Source of the DNA: Paraclostridium ghonii
GTDB lineage: Bacteria; Bacillota; Clostridia; Peptostreptococcales; Peptostreptococcaceae
Assembly (NCBI RefSeq): GCF_023653455.1
Contig: NZ_JAKEDR010000025.1
Span: forward strand, 1-28,655
DNA: 28,655 nt
Direction of reading: 5' to 3'
Part shown: positions 22,632-28,655 of the stretch, in pieces
Layout: every line of letters begins with the position of its first letter
Numbering within the stretch: position 1 is the stretch's first letter
Notes under the pieces: model-generated
The model's input: only the letters and a program-made list of their open reading frames with translations
Databases searched by the model: none
Told to the model about the DNA's origin: nothing
Position numbers and translations under genes: made by a program

Positions 22632-23912
22632 ATGAGTAAAAATAAAGATATTTTAATAATAGGATTTGCACTATTCTCAATATTCTTTGGAGCAGGAAAC
22701 CTGATATTCCCTCCATATATAGGGCTATCATCAGGAAGCAACTGGTTAGTAAGCTTTTTAGGATTTATATTATCTGATGTTGGAATAATTTTATTATCAA
22801 TAATTGCAGTTTCTAAGGCAGGAAGTCTTCAAAATGTAATAGGTAGAGCCGGCAAAAAGTTTGGTCTAATACTAGAATTTTTAATGATGCTGTGTCTTGG
22901 TCCTATATTAGTTATTCCAAGAACTGGAGCAACAACATTTGAAATGAGTATATCACCACTATTTAAAAATGTTAACCCAGTTTTATTCTCAGTAATATTT
23001 TTCTCTATAACACTTTTGCTTACAATAAAGCCTAGTAAAGTTATGGATATAGTAGGTAAGTTTTTAACTCCAGTATTATTGTTATCACTTGCATTTTTAA
23101 TAATAAAAGGAATAGTATCTCCTATAGGAAATTTAGAAACTATTGATTCTGGTGAATTTTTTATAACAGGAGTTACTCAAGGTTACCAAACAATGGATGC
23201 ATTAGGAATAGGTGGTGTAGTTGCTTTAATTATGACCTCTCTTCGTAGCAAAGGGTATACTGATAAAGAAGAAAACATATCACTTGCAATAAAATCAGCT
23301 TTAATTGCATGTATTGGTCTTACAATTGTTTACGGAGGTTTAGCATACTTAGGAGCCACAGCTTCTGGTTTATACGATACTAATATATCTCAAACAGCAT
23401 TACTTATAAATATTACTCATGAACTTTTAGGTCGTACTGGAACTGTTATGTTAGCTATTATAGTTGGATTTGCCTGTCTTACTACTTCAATAGGATTAAC
23501 TTCTGTTACAGGTAAGTTCTTCGAAGATTTTACTAATAAAAAATTAAAATACGAGCATATAGTTATATTTATATGTGTATCTAGTGCTATAATTTCAAAC
23601 TTTGGTGTTGATAAAATTATAAAAATAGCAGTACCTATATTAAGTTTAATTTACCCAGTTACTATTGTTTTACTTATTATGAATATATTTAGAAATATTT
23701 TACCTAATGATATGACATTCAAGGGTGCAGCTTACTCAGCACTTTTAATAAGCTTCCTTAATGTTATTGATAGCTTAGGAACTAGTATAGAATTTATACA
23801 TCATCTTCCACTTGCAAATTTAGGGTTTAACTGGCTTTTACCAACAATTATAGGAGCTGTAGTATTTAGCTTTATTCCAAATAAATCTAAACCTACTAAT
23901 ACTCCATCTTAA
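22632..23912 (+). CDS. brnQ: BrnQ/LIVCS-family amino-acid transporter
   Basis: Cation-coupled amino-acid carrier of the branched-chain family. The 426 residues have about 12 membrane helices and the family hallmarks FFGAGNLIFPPYIG near residues 19-32, GPILVIPRTGATTFEMS, GYQTMDALGIGGVVA and AYLGATASGL. Length is typical. The start (MSKNKDIL) follows AAGAGG. It is preceded by a leader peptide and attenuator that carry aromatic rather than Ile/Leu/Val codons. The true substrate may therefore include Phe or Tyr, although family membership alone would predict Leu/Ile/Val. Monocistronic, with palindromic repeats downstream. Confidence 0.93.
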   Translation: MSKNKDILIIGFALFSIFFGAGNLIFPPYIGLSSGSNWLVSFLGFILSDVGIILLSIIAVSKAGSLQNVIGRAGKKFGLILEFLMMLCLGPILVIPRTGATTFEMSISPLFKNVNPVLFSVIFFSITLLLTIKPSKVMDIVGKFLTPVLLLSLAFLIIKGIVSPIGNLETIDSGEFFITGVTQGYQTMDALGIGGVVALIMTSLRSKGYTDKEENISLAIKSALIACIGLTIVYGGLAYLGATASGLYDTNISQTALLINITHELLGRTGTVMLAIIVGFACLTTSIGLTSVTGKFFEDFTNKKLKYEHIVIFICVSSAIISNFGVDKIIKIAVPILSLIYPVTIVLLIMNIFRNILPNDMTFKGAAYSALLISFLNVIDSLGTSIEFIHHLPLANLGFNWLLPTIIGAVVFSFIPNKSKPTNTPS

Positions 23913-23932
23913 TTATAATATAAAATAAGAGT

Positions 23933-24019
23933 AAGTTTTAGCGACCTTCAAAGCATATTTTTAAGCGACTACGTTCGGCGATATGAGAGTAGCGGATTTT
24001 AAGCTTTGGGAGCAAAACT
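23933..24019. repeat. Imperfect palindromic element downstream of brnQ
   Basis: The outer arms AAGTTTTA...CAAAGCAT (23933-23956) and GCTTTGGGAGCAAAACT (24003-24019) pair imperfectly. They enclose an inner hairpin CGaCTAC/GTAGCG (23966-23972 with 23989-23994). The outer arms are homologous to those of the hairpin at 24041-24115 (20 of 24 left-arm bases identical), so this looks like one member of a degenerate repeat family. It shares GATATGA and AGCGGATTTT with the element at 5364-5447. Confidence 0.5.
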
Positions 24020-24040
24020 CATACATTTATATCATTTTAA

Positions 24041-24115
24041 AAGGGAACTATATAAGTTTTATCCACTTTTAAAGCATCATTTATGCTTTGAAAGCAAAAC
24101 TTACATAGTTCCCTT
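24041..24115 (-). terminator. Long nested hairpin, terminator of the MOSC operon
   Basis: 20-base arms (24041-24060, AAGGGAACTATATAAGTTTT, with 24096-24115; one mismatch) enclose a second hairpin AAAGCAT/ATGCTTT. On the minus strand the stem is followed by CCCTTTTAAAAT. It starts 11 bases past the MOSC stop and is oriented for the minus-strand operon. Confidence 0.7.
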
Positions 24116-24126
24116 AACTATTATAA

Positions 24127-24573
24127 CTAATCTTCTATTATCTCTATTGTATCTCCAGGTCTTACTTCTCCACCTTTTATAACTTTTGTAAATATTCCTT
24201 CTCTAGGCATTACGCAATCTCCAACCTGTTTTTTTATAGCGCATCCATCATGACACTTTTTTCCTATTTGGCTTACTTCTTGAATAGTATTACCTATTTT
24301 AAGTTTAGTTCCTACTGGTAATTCATATAAAACTATATATTTTGTAGTTATATTTTCAGCAAATTTTCCAGTACATAGACCTTCTATACCCATTTGTCTT
24401 ATTTTTTCTATACTTTCATCTCCTAATAAGCTTACTTGTCTATGCCAATTACCTGCATGAGCATCACCTACTAGACCATGTTCTGCTTTGAAAACCCCTA
24501 CTTCTATTGGAGTTTTTATAACTCCTTTTTCCTCACTTATATTAACAGCTAATACAATTCCTCTTTTATTCAT
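24127..24573 (-). CDS. MOSC-domain protein
   Basis: MOSC domains occur in molybdenum cofactor sulfurases and in small stand-alone proteins thought to carry sulfur or act late in Moco maturation. The 148-residue protein has AEHGLVGDAHAGNWHRQVSL, the EN motif in CTGKFAENITT, and the conserved Cys region QIGKKCHDGCAIKK followed by DCVMPREGIF. The frame extends ten codons upstream to a TTG without a ribosome binding site. The ATG at 24573 gives MNKRGIVLAVNIS, the usual MOSC start, and overlaps the end of moaC by 8 bases, which suggests translational coupling. Last gene of the Moco operon. Confidence 0.9.
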   Translation of the reverse strand: MNKRGIVLAVNISEEKGVIKTPIEVGVFKAEHGLVGDAHAGNWHRQVSLLGDESIEKIRQMGIEGLCTGKFAENITTKYIVLYELPVGTKLKIGNTIQEVSQIGKKCHDGCAIKKQVGDCVMPREGIFTKVIKGGEVRPGDTIEIIED

Positions 24574-25036
24574 GTCTATTATAATCCCCACTTTTTCCGC
24601 CAATTTTTTTCATAACTCTTATATTTCCTATTACCATATCTTTATCTACTGCTTTACACATATCATATATAGTAAGCATTGCCGTAGATACTGCAGTTAA
24701 TGCTTCCATTTCAACTCCAGTTTTCCCTACTGTAGATACTGTTGCTTCAACTTCTATTTCATCCTCTAGTACAGTGAATTTTATATCTGACCCTGTAAGA
24801 AAAATATTATGGCACATAGGTATAATATCCCAAGTTTTTTTAGCTCCTGTAATCCCACCGATTTGAGCTACTGATAAAACATCACCCTTTTTCATTTTGT
24901 TGTCTTTTATCATTTTTATAGTTTCAGGTTTCATTTTTATATTACCCTTTGCTACAGCAACTCTTTTGGTTTCGTTTTTCTCACTAACATCTACCATTTT
25001 AGCTTTTCCATATTCATTAAAATGAGTGAATTCCAT
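24566..25036 (-). CDS. moaC: MoaC, cyclic pyranopterin monophosphate synthase
   Basis: Second step of molybdenum cofactor synthesis: converts the MoaA product to cyclic pyranopterin monophosphate. The 156 residues are full length with MVDVSEKNETKRVAVA at the N-terminus, IPMCHNIFLTG in the middle, and the catalytic-region DMCKAVDKDM with the conserved Asp and Lys near residue 130. AGGAGG precedes the start, 17 bases after the MoeA-PBP stop. MoaA, MoaD and MoaE are not in the window. Confidence 0.97.
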   Translation of the reverse strand: MEFTHFNEYGKAKMVDVSEKNETKRVAVAKGNIKMKPETIKMIKDNKMKKGDVLSVAQIGGITGAKKTWDIIPMCHNIFLTGSDIKFTVLEDEIEVEATVSTVGKTGVEMEALTAVSTAMLTIYDMCKAVDKDMVIGNIRVMKKIGGKSGDYNRHE

Positions 25037-25053
25037 GCTTTTTAGCCTCCTAA

Positions 25054-26949
25054 TTATATATAGATAATTTCTCCTATATTGTCAAACCCATATCCACCTA
25101 GTTTTTGTACTTCGTTCTTAAATTCAATACTTTTTAATACTTGAATAAATTTCTTAATTTTTTCATCATTTAAACTATTTTCTCTGACTAAAAAATCATA
25201 GCTTTCATAACATACTGGTATAAAATCTAAATCCATAGCCTTTGCTACTGATAAAACACCTAATCCTGTATCTGCACTTTCACTTTTTACCGTAACTGCA
25301 ACTGCCATATGTGTATTCATTTCTCTTTCATATCCAATTACATCACCAGGGTTTATATCTAATTTATTTAAATCATAGTCAAGTAATAATCTAGTTCCAG
25401 CACCTCTTTGTCTGTTTATATAACAAACATCTTTTCTAGATAAATCATTAAAACCTTTAATATTCTTAGGATTTCCTTTTTGAACTATAAATCCTTGAAG
25501 CCTTTTTACCCCTTTTATTAGTACCATATTTTCATCTTTAAAATATTTTTGTATATAGCTTATATTGTATTCTCCAGTGTTTGTATCTAATAAGTGAATA
25601 GGAGCAATATGAGCTTCACCTCTTTTTATCGCCATAATACCACCCATACTACCTACATGTCCAGATGATAAATTCATTTTATTAGCCATTATATCCATAA
25701 CAATATCATGACTTCCAATTGAAACTAACGAGTTTTTTATATGATTCATAGATTTTAATAATTTTACACTTACTTTATTTCCAGCTTCTATTCCTTCAGT
25801 GTTTCTAGGTATTTCTATAAGCCCATCAGCTTTTACTAAACTCATAGTAACTCCAGCACCTCTAGTTAGAGGAGTGGCTACTAATTTATCTCCTACATAC
25901 CCTAAATTTACTCTTACTATTTCCTTATGTTTTAGTGATGAAACTAACCTTTTTGAAAGAATAGCTTCGTAAACTTCTTCTTCTTCTTCTTCTAATCCAT
26001 TAAGTTTTAATATTAACCTTTTTGATATTTCTTCAAACACTATATAAGCAGAAACTGGATATCCTGGAATACCTATCACAGGAGTATTGTTTACGATTCC
26101 TAAAATAGTGGGTTTTCCTGGCTTTAAAGCTATTCCATGGACTACTACTTGTCCAATATCTCTTATAACCTTAACTATATAATCCTTACTTCCAGCTGAT
26201 GTTCCTGCATTAACTACAACTAAATCGCTATTTTTACTTGCGTTATCTATAGTATTTTTTAAACTTTCATAATTATCTTCTTGTGGAGAGTATCTATTTG
26301 GTATCCCACCATATTTTATAACTAGATTTTCAAATACTCTTGAATTAGAATCTAATATCTTGCCTTTTTCAATATCATCTATATTCTCAATAATTTCATT
26401 TCCTGTAGGTATTATAGATATAATAGGACTTTTTCTTACATTTAGTTTAGATATTCCACCACAAATCAATGCTCCTATATCCATAGGTCGTATTTTATGA
26501 TTGGATGGAATTATCATCTCTCCATATACAATATCTTCCCCAATGGGCCTTATATGTTGCCATGGATATGCAGGAGAAATAATTTGTACTTTATTATCTT
26601 CTATTTCCATAACATCTTCAATCATTATTACTGCATTATACTTTTCATCTATAACGTTTCCCGTATTTACATAAATAAAATCTTTATTTAGCTCTAAAGT
26701 TTTAGGATTTACTTCACTAGCTCCCATAGTTGAATCTGAAAGTACAGCTATTCCATCCATCGCTGCACTATTGTAATGAGGCGATGATTTTTTTGCAAAA
26801 ACAGGATCTACAGTTACCCTGTCTAGTGAATCATAAACATTTATAGCTTCAAAATTGATTGAATCAAATTTAAGCTTAGAAAAATACATATTTATAGCTT
26901 CATCTAAGTCAACATTTGATATGTATATATTTCTATCTTCTTTTCTCAT
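25054..26949 (-). CDS. MoeA fused to a periplasmic-binding-protein-like domain
   Basis: A 631-residue cytoplasmic fusion. Residues 1 to about 405 are a complete MoeA molybdotransferase (HYNSAAMDGIAV, IRPIGEDI, IPTGNEI, NAGTSAGSKDY, VHGIALKPGKPTILG, IPGYPVSAYIVFEE). From about 410 to the end is a PBP-like domain of the type found in Moco genes (SIGSHDIVMDIMA, SGHVGSMGGIMAIKRGEAHIAPIHLLD, INRQRGAGTRLLLDY, ADTGLGVLSVAKAMDLDFIPV). MoeA inserts Mo (or W) into adenylated molybdopterin. The extra domain may bind oxyanion or substrate, but its function is not established to my knowledge. GGGGG lies five bases before the start. It follows a second, stand-alone moeA. Confidence 0.93.
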   Translation of the reverse strand: MRKEDRNIYISNVDLDEAINMYFSKLKFDSINFEAINVYDSLDRVTVDPVFAKKSSPHYNSAAMDGIAVLSDSTMGASEVNPKTLELNKDFIYVNTGNVIDEKYNAVIMIEDVMEIEDNKVQIISPAYPWQHIRPIGEDIVYGEMIIPSNHKIRPMDIGALICGGISKLNVRKSPIISIIPTGNEIIENIDDIEKGKILDSNSRVFENLVIKYGGIPNRYSPQEDNYESLKNTIDNASKNSDLVVVNAGTSAGSKDYIVKVIRDIGQVVVHGIALKPGKPTILGIVNNTPVIGIPGYPVSAYIVFEEISKRLILKLNGLEEEEEEVYEAILSKRLVSSLKHKEIVRVNLGYVGDKLVATPLTRGAGVTMSLVKADGLIEIPRNTEGIEAGNKVSVKLLKSMNHIKNSLVSIGSHDIVMDIMANKMNLSSGHVGSMGGIMAIKRGEAHIAPIHLLDTNTGEYNISYIQKYFKDENMVLIKGVKRLQGFIVQKGNPKNIKGFNDLSRKDVCYINRQRGAGTRLLLDYDLNKLDINPGDVIGYEREMNTHMAVAVTVKSESADTGLGVLSVAKAMDLDFIPVCYESYDFLVRENSLNDEKIKKFIQVLKSIEFKNEVQKLGGYGFDNIGEIIYI

Positions 26950-26984
26950 ATTGCCCCCTTGTAAAAAATACTGTTCTATATTGT

Positions 26985-28214
26985 TTATTGTAGTAAATGA
27001 ACTTTTACCTTTTCTTCTTTATATAACCCTTCACAATCTTCATCTATAATTACATATCCACAAGCTTTTGAAAGTAATGTTATCATAGATGATTTCCCAA
27101 ATATTGGAGTTGCGTAATATTTATTATCTACATCTTCTAAAGTAACCATCTGATATGTTTTTTTTCCCGGTGAAGAGTGTATGTTTTTATTTATTATAGC
27201 ATCAATTGCATACTTATTTCTCTTAATTTTTAATATTTCATTAACTAAATAATCAATAAATATTTTAAAAACTATTATTGCTGAAACAGGATGCCCCGGA
27301 AGCCCTATAACAACTTTGTTCTCACACTCTCCAATTATTGTTGGTTTCCCTGGTTTTAAAGCTATTCCATGAACTAAAACACCTTGTCCATTGAATGAAT
27401 TTATTACATCATATGTATAATCTCTAGTTCCAACAGAACTTCCTCCTGAAATCAAAACAATGTCACTATTTTTTATTCCATTTGATACTGCTTCTTTTAA
27501 TAAATCGTAGTTATCTTTAACTATTGATTTTTCAACTACTATACCACCCAGTTTTTTTATAAGTGAACAAATTACATACCCATTTATATCTCTAATTTTT
27601 CCAAACTCTAACTTTTCGCCTAAATCTATAATTTCATCTCCTGTAGAAATTACAGTAAATTTAATAGGTTTATAAACTCGGATTTCATTAATTCCAAGAG
27701 CTGCTAAAACTCCTATATCTTGAGAGTTTAATGTCTTTCCTTTTTTTAAAACTATCTGATCTTTTTTTATATCATCACCTTTATAAACTACATTTTCACC
27801 ATCTGATATGGGTTTGTGAATTGCTATGGTAAACTCATCTAATTTTTCAACATGCTCTATCATGATAACAGAATCAGAACTTTTAGGAATCATCCCCCCC
27901 GTGGGAACGTACATGCACTGACCATTTTTTATATCAACATTTACAGACTCACCCATATTTACTTCTCCGATTATATCTAAAAATGTTGGCATGCACTCGC
28001 TGCATCCATGACTTTCTTTACTTTTTATTGCATATCCATCTACAGTTGATCTATTAAATTCAGGGACATTAATTTGAGAAATTATATCTTTACTCAAAAC
28101 TCTTTCTTCACAATCTAAGATATTAACTTTTTCTGTTTCTATTTTTAGATTTTTAAAATTGCTAGATAAAATTTTCTTAACCTCATCAATAGATATTACA
28201 TTAAAAAAGTACAT
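26985..28214 (-). CDS. moeA: MoeA, molybdopterin molybdotransferase
   Basis: Inserts molybdate into MPT-AMP to give active cofactor. The 409 residues have the full set of motifs (NRSTVDGYAIKS, STGDEIIDLGE, SGGSSVGTRDYTYDV, VHGIALKPGKPTIIG, GLPGHPVSAIIVFKIF). Cys is unusually frequent around residues 66-70 (HGCSECMP). AGGAGGAGAAC precedes the ATG, and those bases also form the 3' end of the decayed ABC ATPase gene. Two MoeA genes side by side suggest separate Mo and W roles, or sub-functionalisation with the PBP fusion. This is an inference. Confidence 0.95.
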   Translation of the reverse strand: MYFFNVISIDEVKKILSSNFKNLKIETEKVNILDCEERVLSKDIISQINVPEFNRSTVDGYAIKSKESHGCSECMPTFLDIIGEVNMGESVNVDIKNGQCMYVPTGGMIPKSSDSVIMIEHVEKLDEFTIAIHKPISDGENVVYKGDDIKKDQIVLKKGKTLNSQDIGVLAALGINEIRVYKPIKFTVISTGDEIIDLGEKLEFGKIRDINGYVICSLIKKLGGIVVEKSIVKDNYDLLKEAVSNGIKNSDIVLISGGSSVGTRDYTYDVINSFNGQGVLVHGIALKPGKPTIIGECENKVVIGLPGHPVSAIIVFKIFIDYLVNEILKIKRNKYAIDAIINKNIHSSPGKKTYQMVTLEDVDNKYYATPIFGKSSMITLLSKACGYVIIDEDCEGLYKEEKVKVHLLQ

Positions 28215-28535
28215 TTAGTTCTCCTCCTGTTTATCTAAAACAATTACATTGTCACACAAACATTCTATTTGCTCTTTATCATGTGAAATTAATATAATTG
28301 TGTTATTTTCGCACTTATTATTAAATACTAAAGCTCTATCAAGTCAACTTCTTGCATTTCTCCTCAATCAAAACTTTTATAAATTTCACTAAGTATATTT
28401 AATAAGGTGCTTTTACCTGCTCCATTTTCTCCTATTATACCAGTTATCTTTCCACTTTCAATATCTAAATATTTCACACCTAAAACCAACTTAATCTTTA
28501 TAGTACTTTTTAAATTTTTTTATAACTATATTCAT
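28215..28535 (-). pseudogene. Decayed ABC transporter ATPase (molybdate/tungstate type by context)
   Basis: Starting with ATG at 28535 ([14 protein letters not shown] then stop), ABC ATPase pieces appear in shifting frames. These are a Walker A segment [19 protein letters not shown], a signature-like GGEMQEVDL after an in-frame TGA, then LDRALVF, TIILISHDKEQIE and CLCDNVIVLDK. About 60 residues between Walker A and the signature are missing, and so is the Walker B region with its DEPT. At least two frameshifts, internal stops and two deletions make it non-functional. Its end abuts moeA, so it was once the ATPase of a metal-oxyanion importer (ModC/TupC-like) in the Moco operon. The substrate is inferred from position. 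Confidence 0.85.
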
Positions 28536-28542
28536 ATTAATC

Positions 28543-28655
28543 CTACATACTATAATAGTAGTCTATATTTATACTATCTATAGTATTTACTGATTTTATA
28601 ATTCCTTCATAATATAAAAAATCCATAGTAAATGAATATTCACATACAACTAAAT
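28543..28655 (-). CDS. C-terminal end of an unidentified gene, cut by the window edge
   Basis: The last 37 codons of a frame that runs in from beyond the right edge and stops with TAG at 28543-28545. It reads LVVCEYSFTMDFLYYEG, then polar residues, ending IDYYYSM. It is too short to identify. The lack of stops and the position seven bases ahead of the ABC ATPase pseudogene suggest part of the same operon, possibly itself degraded. Confidence 0.35.
   Translation of the reverse strand, partial: LVVCEYSFTMDFLYYEGIIKSVNTIDSINIDYYYSM

Noticed and set aside
22532..22741. Open frame on the minus strand over the brnQ start
   Set aside because: It is a shadow of the brnQ frame and the palindromic terminator, without a ribosome binding site.
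23913..24126. CRISPR array
   Set aside because: The repeats are only two, palindromic, of unequal spacing and lack regular unique spacers.

Overview
This window comes from a low-GC, Gram-positive, probably spore-forming anaerobe of the Clostridia. The gene set (rubrerythrin, GGGtGRT protein with a NifU-like scaffold, lysozyme-type sigma V/RsiV, a BrnQ transporter, a MoeA fused to a periplasmic-binding-protein-like domain) and the very AT-rich spacers fit the Peptostreptococcaceae, i.e. relatives of Clostridioides, Paraclostridium and Romboutsia. This placement is an inference from gene content; no rRNA is present. Ribosome binding sites are strong and purine-rich (AGGAGG or GGGGG types), and they move several start codons away from the longest open frame.

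Layout. (1) 129-4544, minus: kdpA-kdpB-kdpC, the high-affinity K+ pump, without kdpF or kdpDE in view. (2) 4645-6154, minus: two paralogous Cys-rich coiled-coil proteins. Each has its own terminator and an almost identical sporulation-type (sigma K/E-like) promoter, and a structured non-coding element lies between them. A third Cys-rich helical protein sits at 9637-10005. (3) 6206-9519: an unknown 138-residue protein, rubrerythrin (plus), then a convergent minus-strand operon of a 61-residue conserved peptide, a NifU-like Fe-S scaffold and a GGGtGRT protein. (4) 10120-13191, minus: a MacB-type ABC exporter operon (adaptor, ATPase, permease). (5) 13264-16618: a small DUF898-like membrane protein, a divergent plus-strand fusion of an HdeD-like membrane region with a putative permuted papain-like peptidase, a K+ channel, and long-form HPF. 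(6) 16816-20113, minus: a PEP carboxykinase, and an ECF sigma V / RsiV pair followed by a previously overlooked 31-residue membrane peptide. (7) 20207-21751, minus: a YjeM-like amino-acid transporter. (8) 22292-23912, plus: a BrnQ-family transporter behind a long leader. (9) 24041-28655, minus: MOSC, moaC, moeA-PBP, moeA, and a decayed ABC ATPase, all molybdenum-cofactor related.

The most notable finding is the brnQ leader (22292-22594). It has a good promoter, a 21-codon leader peptide rich in Phe/Tyr/Trp codons, and then arms that can form 1:2, 2:3, 3:4 and 4:5 helices, the last being an intrinsic terminator. This is the architecture of classical ribosome-mediated amino-acid attenuation, but the control codons are aromatic rather than branched-chain. 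That points to aromatic amino-acid sensing, and possibly aromatic transport, by a gene that would normally be annotated as a branched-chain carrier.
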